64,000 nucleotides of DNA from VBDM01 sp035519135. Its GTDB lineage: Bacteria; Pseudomonadota; Gammaproteobacteria; Burkholderiales; SG8-39. Location of the stretch: assembly GCA_035519135.1 (NCBI GenBank), contig DATIWX010000097.1, forward strand, positions 1 through 64,000. The letters run 5' to 3'. The notes under the pieces were generated by a model. That model did not search any database. It was not told where the DNA came from and was given only the letters and a program-made list of their open reading frames with translations. The translations under genes and the position numbers were made by a program. Positions 1 to 8,359 of this stretch are shown here, one piece after another. Numbering within the stretch: the first letter of the stretch is position 1; every line of letters begins with the position of its first letter.

Positions 1-119
1 AGACCTTCTGCCTTGAGAAATCCGCCCGACATCGTCGAAATGAGCGGCGAGTAAAACGCGGAAAACAAGGTGAACTGGATGTTGATCTTGTCCAAGTCGG
101 TGTACCGAGGTTTCCGCAA
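1..119 (-). CDS. N-terminal fragment of a probable substrate-binding protein (partial)
   Basis: A minus-strand frame is open from a TTG at 119 to the left edge and reads LRKPRYTDLDKINIQFTLFS followed by AFYSPLISTMSGGFLKAEGL. The pattern of a hydrophobic strand, then FYSPLI, a glycine-rich turn and GFLKAEGL resembles the first strand and helix of NMT1/THI5/SsuA-like ABC transporter binding proteins. No signal peptide is visible, so it may be a cytoplasmic member of the fold or start elsewhere. Only about 40 residues are present and the start is uncertain. Family assignment is inference from a short stretch. Confidence 0.4.
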   Translation of the reverse strand, partial: MRKPRYTDLDKINIQFTLFSAFYSPLISTMSGGFLKAEG

Positions 120-175
120 GCTACCACCGCCCCGCCATCCGGCGCAACGGGGGATGCCTTGGGCCTGACCCTTGC

Positions 176-1765
176 CTAGCGACGCCTGAGGTCCCCGAGA
201 ATCTCCCGCGCCGCGTTGTGGCCCGGCGCCCCGGTGACGCCGCCGCCGGGATGCGCACCCGAGCCGCAGAGATAGAGCCCGCGCACCGGCGAGCGGTAGT
301 CGGCATAACCCAACACGGGCCGCGCCGAGAACAGCTGGTCGAGCGTGAGCGCTCCGTGGAAGATGTCGCCGCCGATCAGGCCGAAGTCGCGCTCGAGGTC
401 GAGCGGGGAGAGGATTTTCCGGGCGAGGATGCTCGCCTTGAAGTTCGGCGCGTGGCGGTTGACGGTCTCGATCACGGCGTCGGCCGCGGCGTCCTTCGCG
501 TCGTCCCAGCTGCGTCCCCCGGGCAGGACCGGGTCGAAGTGCTGGCAGAATAGGCTCGCGACGTGCTTTCCGGGCGGGGCGAGGCTAGTGTCTACCGTGC
601 TCGGGATGAGCATCTCGACGATGGGCTCGCGTGCGTAACCCTGCGTGCGCGCGTCGAAGTAGGCGCGCTCCATGTAGGCGAGCGAAGGGGCGATGATGAT
701 TCCCGAGCTGTGGTGCGGCTGTGCCTGCTTTCCCGGTGCAGAGGTGAAGTTGGGTAGCTCCGAAAGAGCCACGTTCATGCGGAACGTGCCCGAGGCGCAG
801 CGCCAGCGCTCGATCCGCGCGCGGAATTCGGCGTCGAGCACGCCGGGCTCCAGCAGCTTGAGGTAGAGCAGCTTCGGGTTGACGCCCGCGGCGACTGCGC
901 CCGCCTCGATCTCGGTGCCGTCGGCGAGCGCGACGCTCGAAGCGCGACCGCCCTTCACCCGCACGGCGACCACCTCGGCGCCGGTGGTGATTTCGACCCC
1001 GCGCGAGCGCGCTTCTTTGGCGATCGCCTCGCTCACCGCGCCCATGCCGCCCAGGGCGTGGCCCCAGGTTCCGCGCCTGCCGTTAACCTCGCCGAAGGCG
1101 TGGTGCAGCAGCACGTAGGCCGACCCGGGCGACCAGGGGCTGGCGAAGTGCCCGACCTGGGCGTCGAAGCCGAAGGCCGCCTTGATCGGATCGGACTCGA
1201 ACCACCAGTCGAGCAGCTCGCCGGCGCTCCTCGTGACGATCTCCCACAGGTCGCGCTGCGCGCGCCGCGAGAGAAACGCGAACTTGCCGCCCAGGGCGAG
1301 GGCGCGCAAGGCATTGCGCCAGCCGCCGCCCAGATTGGGGGGCGTCTCGAGCACCAGCTTGCGCAGGGTGTCGGCCGCGGCCTCGATGGTTCGGTAGTAT
1401 TCGGGCAGGCGCTCGGCGTCGCGTTGCGAGAAGCGCGAAAGCTCTTTCTGCGTGTCGGCCGTCGTCGGCCCGAGCCTGAAAGAGCGTCCGTCCGGGAGCG
1501 GCAGGAAGTTGGCGAAGGGGCGCTCGACGACTTTCAATCCGTGCCCGGCGAGCCGCAGCTCGCGGATCACCTTGGGATTGAGCAGGCTCACCGTGTACGC
1601 GGCGGTGGAATTGCGGAAGCCCGGCGCGAATTCCTCGGTCACGGCGGCGCCGCCGACGACCGCGCGGCGCTCGAGCACGCGCACCTTCAGGCCCGCGCCG
1701 GCGAGGTAGCAGGCGCACACCAGGCCGTTGTGGCCGCCGCCGATGACGATCGCGTCGTAGCGCAC
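176..1765 (-). CDS. Phytoene dehydrogenase-like / PYROXD2-like FAD oxidoreductase
   Basis: The protein is 529 residues with a GTG start four bases after the metW stop, so it looks translationally linked to metXW. The N-terminus DAIVIGGGHNGLVCACYLA is the dinucleotide-binding GxGxxG fold, followed by an acidic residue at the end of the second strand (LERR) and VVGGAAVTEE, as in the CrtI/PYROXD2 group. The C-terminal FAD motif is GLYLCGSGAHPGGGVTGAPG. Length fits the family (about 530). Members next to carotenoid genes are desaturases, but there are no such genes here. The substrate is unknown, and a general amine or polyene oxidoreductase role is only a guess. Confidence 0.85.
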   Translation of the reverse strand: MRYDAIVIGGGHNGLVCACYLAGAGLKVRVLERRAVVGGAAVTEEFAPGFRNSTAAYTVSLLNPKVIRELRLAGHGLKVVERPFANFLPLPDGRSFRLGPTTADTQKELSRFSQRDAERLPEYYRTIEAAADTLRKLVLETPPNLGGGWRNALRALALGGKFAFLSRRAQRDLWEIVTRSAGELLDWWFESDPIKAAFGFDAQVGHFASPWSPGSAYVLLHHAFGEVNGRRGTWGHALGGMGAVSEAIAKEARSRGVEITTGAEVVAVRVKGGRASSVALADGTEIEAGAVAAGVNPKLLYLKLLEPGVLDAEFRARIERWRCASGTFRMNVALSELPNFTSAPGKQAQPHHSSGIIIAPSLAYMERAYFDARTQGYAREPIVEMLIPSTVDTSLAPPGKHVASLFCQHFDPVLPGGRSWDDAKDAAADAVIETVNRHAPNFKASILARKILSPLDLERDFGLIGGDIFHGALTLDQLFSARPVLGYADYRSPVRGLYLCGSGAHPGGGVTGAPGHNAAREILGDLRRR

Positions 1766-1769
1766 GGCC

Positions 1770-2384
1770 CTAACGGGATTTCTGGATGCGGTAGACCGCG
1801 AGACTGCCGAAGATGTTGACGAGCGTGGTCACGCGCCGGCCGTGGTGCAGGATGATGCGCTCGAGCACGCGGATGCCGTGCCCGGCGCAGAACGATTCGA
1901 AGTCGGCGATGGTGAACAGGTGCACGTTGGGCGTGTTGTACCACTGGTACGGCAGCTCGCGCGACACCGGCATCCTCCCGCCGAGCGCGAGCTGCAGCCG
2001 CAGGTCCCAGCGCCCGAAATTGGGGAAGGATACGATCGCCTCGCGCCCGACGCGCAGCATGTCGAGAACGATCTCCTCGGTGCGCCGCACCGCCTGCAGG
2101 GTCTGCGACAGGATCACGCAGTCGAAGGAGCCGGCGTCGAATCCCGCGAGACCGCGCTCCAGATCGCTCTGGATCACGTTCACGCCGTTCTTGACGCAGG
2201 CGAGCACGTTGGCGTCGTCGATGTCGATACCGTAGCCGCGCGCGTTGCGCGTCTGCCGCAGGTACCTGAGCAGCACCCCGTCGCCGCAGCCCAGGTCAAG
2301 CACCGTGGAGTCGGGCTTGACCCAGGCGGCGATCGCCTGGAAATCTGAGCGCTCGGAGAGCGCGCCCTGCTCGTGGCCGGTCAT
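1770..2384 (-). CDS. metW: Methionine biosynthesis protein MetW
   Basis: A 204-residue SAM-dependent methyltransferase-like protein with motif I at VLDLGCGDGVLLRYL near residues 31–45 and the MetW-typical segment NARGYGIDIDD. It overlaps the metX stop by four bases (ATGA), so the two are coupled. In proteobacteria MetW accompanies MetX and is needed for full homoserine acyltransferase activity; its own methyl transfer is not established. Length and context match the family closely. Confidence 0.95.
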   Translation of the reverse strand: MTGHEQGALSERSDFQAIAAWVKPDSTVLDLGCGDGVLLRYLRQTRNARGYGIDIDDANVLACVKNGVNVIQSDLERGLAGFDAGSFDCVILSQTLQAVRRTEEIVLDMLRVGREAIVSFPNFGRWDLRLQLALGGRMPVSRELPYQWYNTPNVHLFTIADFESFCAGHGIRVLERIILHHGRRVTTLVNIFGSLAVYRIQKSR

Positions 2385-3529
2385 AGGCTCGCGAAAACGC
2401 CGCCGAAGTACGCCCGCACCAGCGCGTGATAGCGCGCGTCGTCGAGCAGGAAGGCGTCATGCCCGTGCGGCGCGTCGATCTCGGCGTAGGACACGTCGCG
2501 GCGGTTGTCGAGCAGTGCCTTGACGATCTCGCGCGAGCGCGGCGGAGCGAAGCGCCAGTCCGAGGTGAAGGACACCACCAGGAACCGGGCCTTCGCCGTT
2601 GCGAACGCCTTGGAGAGGTCGTCGCCGTGCGCGGCCGCGGGGTCGAAGTAGTCGAGCGCGCGGGTGATGAGCAGATAGGTATTGGCGTCGAAGTACTCGG
2701 AGAACTTGTCACCCTGGTACCTCAGGTAGGACTCGATCTCGAAATCGACGTCGAAGTGGAACTTGATCGAATCCGAGCGCAGCGCCCTTCCGAATTTTTC
2801 CATCATGGCGTCGTCGGACAGGTAGGTGATGTGCCCGATCATGCGCGCAAGGCGCAACCCGCGGCGCGGCACCACGCCGTGCCCGTAGTAGTCGCCGCCG
2901 TGGAAGTCGGGGTCGGTGGTGATCGCCTGGCGCGCCACTTCGTTGAAGGCGATGTTCTGCGCCGAGAGCTTCGGCGCCGCCGCGACCACGACCGAGTTGC
3001 GGATGCGGTCCGGGTAGCTGATCGTCCACTGCAGCGCCTGCATCGCACCCAGGCTCCCGCCCATGACTGCTGCGAAGGACTCGATGCCGAGACGGTCGGC
3101 GAGCCGCGCTTGCGCGTTCACCCAGTCCTCGACCGTGACCACGGGGAAGGAGGAGCCGTAGGGTCTGCCGGTGGCGGGGTTGGTGCTCTTCGGGCCGGTC
3201 GAGCCGAAGCAGCCGCCGACGTTGTTGACGCCGACCACGAAGAACTTCTCGGTATCGAGCGGCTTGCCCGGACCGATCATATTGTCCCACCAGCCGACGT
3301 TGTCGGGCGCGTCGGCGTAGTAGCCGGCCACGTGGTGAGCGGCGTTCAAGGCGTGGCAGACAAGCACGGCGTTCGATTTCGCGGCGTTCAGACTGCCGTA
3401 GGTTTCGTAGACCAGGTCGTACTGGTCCAGGACCGCGCCGCTCTTGAACTTCAGCGGCTCGGAAAAATGCAGCGTCTGCGGCTTGACCGCTCCGACCGAA
3501 CGCGGTTCTGCAGTGTCTCTCGGCGCCAT
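2381..3529 (-). CDS. metX: Homoserine O-acyltransferase MetX (acetyl or succinyl)
   Basis: A 382-residue alpha/beta hydrolase that acylates homoserine in the first committed step of methionine synthesis. The nucleophile elbow is GGSLGAMQAL with Ser159. The C-terminal FTSDWRF and DAPHGHDAF supply the Asp and His of the triad. CHALNAAHHVAGYY and STNPATGRPYG are MetX signatures. Acetyl versus succinyl specificity cannot be settled by eye, since many betaproteobacterial MetX enzymes use succinyl-CoA. The ATG at 3529 sits directly after the U-run of a terminator hairpin, with a SAM-II-like aptamer upstream, so expression is probably shut by SAM. metW and an FAD oxidoreductase follow. Confidence 0.96.
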   Translation of the reverse strand: MAPRDTAEPRSVGAVKPQTLHFSEPLKFKSGAVLDQYDLVYETYGSLNAAKSNAVLVCHALNAAHHVAGYYADAPDNVGWWDNMIGPGKPLDTEKFFVVGVNNVGGCFGSTGPKSTNPATGRPYGSSFPVVTVEDWVNAQARLADRLGIESFAAVMGGSLGAMQALQWTISYPDRIRNSVVVAAAPKLSAQNIAFNEVARQAITTDPDFHGGDYYGHGVVPRRGLRLARMIGHITYLSDDAMMEKFGRALRSDSIKFHFDVDFEIESYLRYQGDKFSEYFDANTYLLITRALDYFDPAAAHGDDLSKAFATAKARFLVVSFTSDWRFAPPRSREIVKALLDNRRDVSYAEIDAPHGHDAFLLDDARYHALVRAYFGGVFASL

Positions 3530-3566
3530 AAAAATGAAAACCCGCTTAGCCTGCCTGCTAAACGGG
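3530..3566 (-). terminator. Intrinsic terminator in the metX leader
   Basis: On the minus strand CCCGTTTAGC pairs with GCTAAGCGGG over ten base pairs around the loop AGGCAG. It is followed by TTTTCATTTTT and then the metX ATG. One pair is U·G in the minus-strand transcript but a C/A mismatch on the other strand, which argues that the minus-strand RNA is the functional one. The left arm TTTAGC can instead pair with GCTAAA at 3582–3577, inside the conserved 3' element of the upstream aptamer. That gives mutually exclusive folds and makes this the likely expression platform. Confidence 0.8.
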
Positions 3567-3569
3567 TCG

Positions 3570-3645
3570 CCCTCGCTTTAGCAATATTTGTTTTTCGCCC
3601 GGAATTCCGCGGCGGCGCCTGCAAGCTGATGTTCAAATCGGCGCT
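3570..3645 (-). promoter_or_regulatory. SAM-II-type riboswitch aptamer upstream of metX
   Basis: Read on the minus strand, P1 is GCGCC (3644–3640) paired with GGCGC (3619–3615). The loop opens with GATTTGAAC (3639–3631) and ends in TTGCA, as in SAM-II. A 3' segment CAAATATTGCTAAAG (3590–3576) carries the conserved GCTAAA element. AUUUG at 3638–3634 is the exact complement of CAAAU at 3590–3586, forming the pseudoknot helix that is AUUUA/UAAAU in the SAM-II sequence I recall, so the pair covaries. The linker is longer than usual and can fold as CGCC/GGCG over CGG-AATT-CCG. Position before metX fits the known class (RF00521), which is commonest in alphaproteobacteria. Confidence 0.75.
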
Positions 3646-3678
3646 GGTGGAGGAACTTACCTCAGCGGCCCGGCGGCG

Positions 3679-5448
3679 TCAATCGCGCCCGCGCTCCCAG
3701 GCGTTCAGCTTGTCGAGCAGGGCGCGCGCCCTCACCGGATCGTGCTCGCGCGTCACGCGGGCCGCCGCCTTCTCGATCTCCATGATGCGCGTGCGCAGCA
3801 CCTCGTTCTTGATCGCCAGGAGCTGCGCCGGGTGCATCGAGAACTCCCGCAGCCCGAAGCCGAGCAGAAGCCGCGTCATCATCGAATCGCCCGCCATCTC
3901 GCCGCACACCGCGACCGGGGTCCCGGCGCGCTTCGCGCGGCGGATGGTCTGCGCGATCAGCTGCAGCACCGCCGGATGCAGCGGATTGTAGAGGTGCGCG
4001 ACGGTGTCGTCGGTACGGTCGATCGCGAGCGTGTACTGGATCAGGTCGTTGGTGCCGATCGACAGGAAATCGAGCTTCTTCAGGAAGTACGGCAGCGACA
4101 GCGCCGCGGCCGGCACCTCGATCATGCCGCCGATCTGGATGCGGTGGTCGTAGGGAATCCTCTGGTCGTCGAGCATCTCCCGCGCCTGGCGCACCGCGGC
4201 GAGCGTCTGCTCGACCTCGTGGGCGTGCGCGAGCATCGGGATGAGCAGGCGTATCTTGCCGTAGCGCGAGGCGCGCAGGATCGCCCGCAGCTGGGTCAGG
4301 AACATCTGCGGCTCGGCCAGGCAGAAGCGGATCGCGCGCAGGCCCAGGGCAGGGTTCGGCCCGCCGCGGTCGGCCCCGTTGATGCTCTTGTCGGCGCCAA
4401 GGTCGAGCGTCCTGATGGTCACGGGCCGGCCGTGCATTGCGTCGGCGACCTTGCGGTAGGCCTCGAACTGCTCGTCCTCGGAAGGCAGGTCGTCCCGGTT
4501 GAGGAACAGGAATTCGCTGCGGAACAGCCCGATGCCCATCGCGCCCGCCTCGGCGGCTTCCTCGACGTCCTGCGGCAGCTCGATATTGGCCAGCAGCTCC
4601 ACCGGCACGCCGTCGAGCGTCGCCGAGCGCGAGCTGCGCAGGCGCTTCAGCTTCTCTCGCTCGCTCTCGATTCTCCGGGCGCGCTCGCGGTACTCGGCGA
4701 GCACCCGCTCCCCGGGATTGACGATCAGCACCCCTTCGCGTCCGTCGACGATCAGGGTCTCGCCCTCGCGGATCATGCCGCGCGCGTGGTGCAGGCCGAC
4801 GATCGCGGGGAGAGCGAGGCTGCGCGCGAGAATCGCGGTATGGGAGGTGACCCCGCCGAGGTCGGTGACGAAGCCCGCATAGCGGTGCTGCTTGAACAGG
4901 ATCATGTCGGCGGGCGACAGGTCGTGCGCCACCACGATCAGGTCCTCCTCGTGCGAAGGCGCCGCGGGCGCGTGCCCGGTGCCGAGCATCGCCGCGAGCA
5001 CCCGCTCGACCACCTGCACGACGTCCTGCTTGCGCTCGCGCAGGTAGGGATCCTCCATCTCCTCGAACTGGGCCACGAGGTAGTCGAGCTGCTGCGTGAG
5101 CGCCCACTCGGCGTTGCAGCGGCGGTTGCGGATGAGCTCGCGCGGCACCGCGGAGAGGGCCGAGTCCTTGAGCAGCATCGCGTGGAGGTTGAGGATCGCC
5201 TTCATTTCCAGCGGGGCGCCCGGGGGCACGTTCGCCTGGAGCGCCGAGAGCTCGCCTTCCACCTGCGCGATCGCGCGGTCGAAGCGCGCGACCTCGGCGT
5301 CGATCTCGTGCGAGGGAATCTCGTAGTGTGCGACCTCCAGGCGCGCGGTGGAGACCAGGTGCGCGTGCCCGATCGCGATGCCTCCCGATACCCCGGCGCC
5401 CTGGAGGGTGAAGCTCGCCGACGTCTCAGGGGACTCGTTCGGTTTCAT
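3679..5448 (-). CDS. ptsI: PTS enzyme I (PEP–protein phosphotransferase)
   Basis: A 589-residue enzyme that takes phosphate from PEP and passes it to HPr. The swivelling domain carries the phosphohistidine in GGVTSHTAILARS (around residue 190). The PEP-binding barrel shows GLFRSEFLFLNR, and the catalytic cysteine lies in VAVCGEMAGDS near residue 500. It starts 8 bp after ptsH. The order gshB–EIIA–ptsH–ptsI is the standard betaproteobacterial block. No sugar-specific EIIB or EIIC is encoded nearby, so the phosphorelay probably has a regulatory role. Confidence 0.97.
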   Translation of the reverse strand: MKPNESPETSASFTLQGAGVSGGIAIGHAHLVSTARLEVAHYEIPSHEIDAEVARFDRAIAQVEGELSALQANVPPGAPLEMKAILNLHAMLLKDSALSAVPRELIRNRRCNAEWALTQQLDYLVAQFEEMEDPYLRERKQDVVQVVERVLAAMLGTGHAPAAPSHEEDLIVVAHDLSPADMILFKQHRYAGFVTDLGGVTSHTAILARSLALPAIVGLHHARGMIREGETLIVDGREGVLIVNPGERVLAEYRERARRIESEREKLKRLRSSRSATLDGVPVELLANIELPQDVEEAAEAGAMGIGLFRSEFLFLNRDDLPSEDEQFEAYRKVADAMHGRPVTIRTLDLGADKSINGADRGGPNPALGLRAIRFCLAEPQMFLTQLRAILRASRYGKIRLLIPMLAHAHEVEQTLAAVRQAREMLDDQRIPYDHRIQIGGMIEVPAAALSLPYFLKKLDFLSIGTNDLIQYTLAIDRTDDTVAHLYNPLHPAVLQLIAQTIRRAKRAGTPVAVCGEMAGDSMMTRLLLGFGLREFSMHPAQLLAIKNEVLRTRIMEIEKAAARVTREHDPVRARALLDKLNAWERGRD

Positions 5449-5455
5449 GCCGGCC

Positions 5456-5725
5456 TCATTCCGCCTCGCCGAAACGATCGCCGATCAGCGCGACCAGAGC
5501 GGCGAGGGCGGCGTCGGCGTCCTCGCCGTCGGTTTCGATGAGAACGCGGCTGCCCTTGCCCGCCGCGAGCATCATCACGCCCATGATGCTCTTCGCGTTG
5601 ACGCGACGGCCGTTGCGCGACAGCCACACTTCGGCCGAGTAACGGCCGGCGACTTCGGTAAGCTTTGCCGCAGCGCGCGCGTGCAGGCCGAGCTTGTTCA
5701 CGATTTCAGCCTCGGTTTGCGCCAT
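5456..5725 (-). CDS. ptsH: PTS phosphocarrier protein HPr
   Basis: An 89-residue HPr with the phospho-acceptor His15 in KLGLHARAAAK and the regulatory Ser46 in AKSIMGVMML. Both sites are intact, so HPr kinase regulation is possible, though no hprK is in this window. The start overlaps the EIIA reading frame by 20 bp. HPr accepts phosphate from PtsI and donates it to the EIIA encoded just upstream. Confidence 0.97.
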   Translation of the reverse strand: MAQTEAEIVNKLGLHARAAAKLTEVAGRYSAEVWLSRNGRRVNAKSIMGVMMLAAGKGSRVLIETDGEDADAALAALVALIGDRFGEAE

Positions 5726-6119
5726 TGCAGATGTCGGAGGTGAGGTGAACGACGCCCTCGTGCCCGCCGCTCATCGCCTTGTCGACCACCGCCGCGAGCG
5801 GCTCGTCGCGGTAAGTGAGCGCACGGATGAGCATCGGAAGGCTCGCGCCGGCGAGGCCCTCGACGCGCCCGGGCTGCAACAGGCGCGTGGCGATGTTCGA
5901 CGGCGTGGCACCGAGCATGTCGGTGAGGATCAGCACGCCTTCTCCGGTGTCGAGCTGCCGGAGCAGCTCCCGCGCCTGGGGCAGGATCTTGTCCGGATCG
6001 TCGTGCAGCGCCACCCCCATATAACGCACCTGCTCCGGGCGCTTGCCGAGCACGTGGCTCGCGCTGTGCATGAGCGCTTCGCCGAACGCCCCGTGCGAGA
6101 CGATCAGGATGCCGATCAT
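5706..6119 (-). CDS. PTS fructose/mannose-type EIIA domain protein
   Basis: A 137-residue single-domain EIIA of the mannose family. The start MIGILIVSHGAFGEALMHSA places the phosphorylated His at position 9, and LTDMLGATPSNIA is the family's second signature. The ATG overlaps the gshB stop (ATGA) and the 3' end overlaps ptsH by 20 bp, so translation of gshB–EIIA–ptsH–ptsI is coupled. Stand-alone EIIA(Man) proteins in betaproteobacteria act in regulation rather than sugar uptake, and the absence of a permease here fits that. Confidence 0.93.
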   Translation of the reverse strand: MIGILIVSHGAFGEALMHSASHVLGKRPEQVRYMGVALHDDPDKILPQARELLRQLDTGEGVLILTDMLGATPSNIATRLLQPGRVEGLAGASLPMLIRALTYRDEPLAAVVDKAMSGGHEGVVHLTSDICNGANRG

Positions 6120-7060
6120 GTCAGGCACGCCGCCTCGAGGGCGTCGAGAAACATCGCGGCGACGTTGAACCCCGTCTGGTCGGTGATCTCGCGAAAGCAC
6201 GTCGGGCTGGTGACGTTGATCTCGGTGAGCCAGTCGCCGATCACGTCGAGCCCCACCAGGAGCAGGCCGCGCGCGGCGAGCTTCGGGCCCAGGGCTTCCG
6301 CGATCTCGAGGTCGCGGCGGGAGAGCGGCCTGGCGACGCCGGTGCCGCCGGCGGCGAGATTGCCGCGCGTCTCTCCCGGCTTGGGGATGCGCGCGAGGCA
6401 GTGCGGCACGGGCTTGCCCGCGATCAGGAGGATGCGCTTGTCGCCGTCGCGGATCTCCGGGATGTAGCGCTGCGCCATGATCGACCTGGCGCCGTAGTCG
6501 GTAAGGGTCTCGATGATGACGTTGCGGTTCGGGTCGCGGTCGGTGACTCGGAACACCGAGTGTCCCCCCATCGCGTCCAGGGGCTTCAGGACGACGTCGC
6601 CGTTCGCGTCGATGAATTCCTGCAGCTCGGCCTCGAGGCGCGTCACCAGGCTGGGCGCGGCGAACTGCGCGAACTCCGCGATGGCGAGCTTCTCGCTGTG
6701 ATCCCGGAGGGCGCGCGGATGGTTGAACACCCTGGCGCCCTGGTTCTGCGCGAGCTCGAGCAGCCAGGTGCCGACGAGATACTCGGCGTCGAAGGGCGGG
6801 TCCTTGCGCATCAGCACCGCGTCGAACCCGGCGAGCGGCGTCTGCTTCGGCGCCTCGGTGCGGTACCAGAAATCCTTCGCGCCGGTGAGCGTCAGGCGCG
6901 AGCAGTCCGCGAGCACGCGCCCGCCTTTCCACATCAGGTCTTCCTGGAGCGCGAAATGCAGCTCGTGCCCCCGCCTGGCTGCCTCGACCATCATGGCGTA
7001 GGTCGAGTCCTTGTAGATCTTGAACGATTCGAGCGGGTCGGCGATAAAGGCGAGCTTCAT
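6116..7060 (-). CDS. gshB: Glutathione synthetase
   Basis: A 314-residue ATP-grasp ligase joining gamma-glutamylcysteine to glycine. The start MKLAFIADPLESFKIYKDST is typical. The ATP-grasp region is seen as DVVLKPLDAMGGHSVFR and the metal- and substrate-binding end as GLDVIGDWLTEINVTSPTCFREI. Length matches E. coli GshB (316). It heads the PTS gene string and its stop overlaps the EIIA start by four bases. Confidence 0.97.
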   Translation of the reverse strand: MKLAFIADPLESFKIYKDSTYAMMVEAARRGHELHFALQEDLMWKGGRVLADCSRLTLTGAKDFWYRTEAPKQTPLAGFDAVLMRKDPPFDAEYLVGTWLLELAQNQGARVFNHPRALRDHSEKLAIAEFAQFAAPSLVTRLEAELQEFIDANGDVVLKPLDAMGGHSVFRVTDRDPNRNVIIETLTDYGARSIMAQRYIPEIRDGDKRILLIAGKPVPHCLARIPKPGETRGNLAAGGTGVARPLSRRDLEIAEALGPKLAARGLLLVGLDVIGDWLTEINVTSPTCFREITDQTGFNVAAMFLDALEAACLT

Positions 7061-7069
7061 CGCGCAATT

Positions 7070-8359
7070 TTACCCCGGGCGGGCATAGACCAGATTGGGC
7101 AGCCAGGTTGCGATCTGCGGCACGTAGGTGACGAGCAGCAGGTAGAGCACCATGACCACGATCCAGGGGGCGAAGGCGAGCGTGGTTTCGGTGAGCCCCA
7201 TCTTGGCGATGTTGCTCGCGACGTAGAGGTTGAGCCCCACCGGCGGGTGGATCAGCCCTACCTCCATGTTGATGGTCATGACGATGCCGAAATGGATCGG
7301 GTCGACGCCGAGCTTCATCGCGACCGGGAACAGGATGGGCGCGAGCAGCAGCACGATCGAGGAGGGCTCCATGAAGTTGCCGGCGACGAGCAACAGGATG
7401 TTCACCCCGAGCAGGAACACCCACACCGACAGCTGCTTGTCGACGATCCACTGCGCCATCGCCTGCGGGATGTTCTCGGATGTGAGCAGGAACGAGAACA
7501 GGATCGCGTTGGTGATGATGTAGAGCAGCATCGCGCTGGTGTTGGCCGAGTCGAGCAGCACTTTCGGCACGTCCGAGAGCTTCATGTCGCGATAGACGAA
7601 CACGGCGACGACGAAGGCGTAGACCGCGCTCACCGCGGCTGCCTCGGTCGGCGTGAACACCCCGCCGTAGATGCCGCCGATCACGACCACGATCAGCAGC
7701 AGCCCCCAGATCGCGTCCCAGAACGACGCCCAGATTTCCTTGAGGCCGGCGCGCTCCATGCGCGGGTAGTCGTTGCGCTTCGCGACCACCCAGGTGATGC
7801 CCATGAGGAGGGCTGCGAGCAGGATGCCCGGCATGATGCCGGCGATGAACAGCTTGCCGACGCTGGTATTGGTGGACACCGAGTAGATCACCATCACGAT
7901 CGAGGGCGGGATCAGGATGCCCAGCGCCCCCGCGGTGCCGATCGAGCCGACGCCGAACTTGCGCGGATAGCCCTGCTTCTCCATCGCGGGGATGAGGATG
8001 GCGCCGATCGCCACCACCGTCGCGGGGCTCGAGCCCGACACCGCGGCGAACAGGGCGCAGGCGAACACGCCCGCCATCGCGAGCCCGCCGTAGAAGTGGC
8101 CCACCAGGGCGGTGGCGAAGCGGATCATGCGTTTCGCGACGCCGCCGTGCGTCAGAAAGGTGCCGGCGAGAATGAAGAAGGGGATCGCCATGATGGCGAA
8201 CTGGTCGAGGCCCGTGAACAGGCGCTGCGACACCAGCTCGGCCGGCAGGTCGGTCATGAAGAAGAGAAAGGACAGGACCGTGAGTCCGAGCGCGATCGAG
8301 ATCGGCATCCCGGTCAGCATCAGCAGAATCAGCAGGATGAAAATGATCCAGCCGTTCAT
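7070..8359 (-). CDS. dctM: TRAP transporter large permease (DctM type)
   Basis: A 429-residue, roughly 12-helix membrane protein starting MNGWIIFILLILLMLTGMPI, with family signatures SGSSPATVVAIGAILIPAM and NMEVGLIHPPVGLNLYVAS. The ATG overlaps the dctQ stop (ATGA). It forms the Na+-coupled channel of a tripartite ATP-independent transporter together with DctQ and the periplasmic DctP. The substrate is probably a C4-dicarboxylate or other organic acid and cannot be fixed from sequence. Confidence 0.94.
   Translation of the reverse strand: MNGWIIFILLILLMLTGMPISIALGLTVLSFLFFMTDLPAELVSQRLFTGLDQFAIMAIPFFILAGTFLTHGGVAKRMIRFATALVGHFYGGLAMAGVFACALFAAVSGSSPATVVAIGAILIPAMEKQGYPRKFGVGSIGTAGALGILIPPSIVMVIYSVSTNTSVGKLFIAGIMPGILLAALLMGITWVVAKRNDYPRMERAGLKEIWASFWDAIWGLLLIVVVIGGIYGGVFTPTEAAAVSAVYAFVVAVFVYRDMKLSDVPKVLLDSANTSAMLLYIITNAILFSFLLTSENIPQAMAQWIVDKQLSVWVFLLGVNILLLVAGNFMEPSSIVLLLAPILFPVAMKLGVDPIHFGIVMTINMEVGLIHPPVGLNLYVASNIAKMGLTETTLAFAPWIVVMVLYLLLVTYVPQIATWLPNLVYARPG

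Noticed and set aside
1058..1819. Plus-strand open frame of about 250 codons opposite the FAD oxidoreductase
   Set aside because: It is a GC-rich antisense frame with Arg/Gly/Ala/Val-heavy composition and no motif, while the minus strand has a complete recognised enzyme.
2426..3991. Plus-strand open frame of about 520 codons
   Set aside because: It runs antisense across metX, the riboswitch and part of ptsI and has no domain; it reflects GC codon bias.
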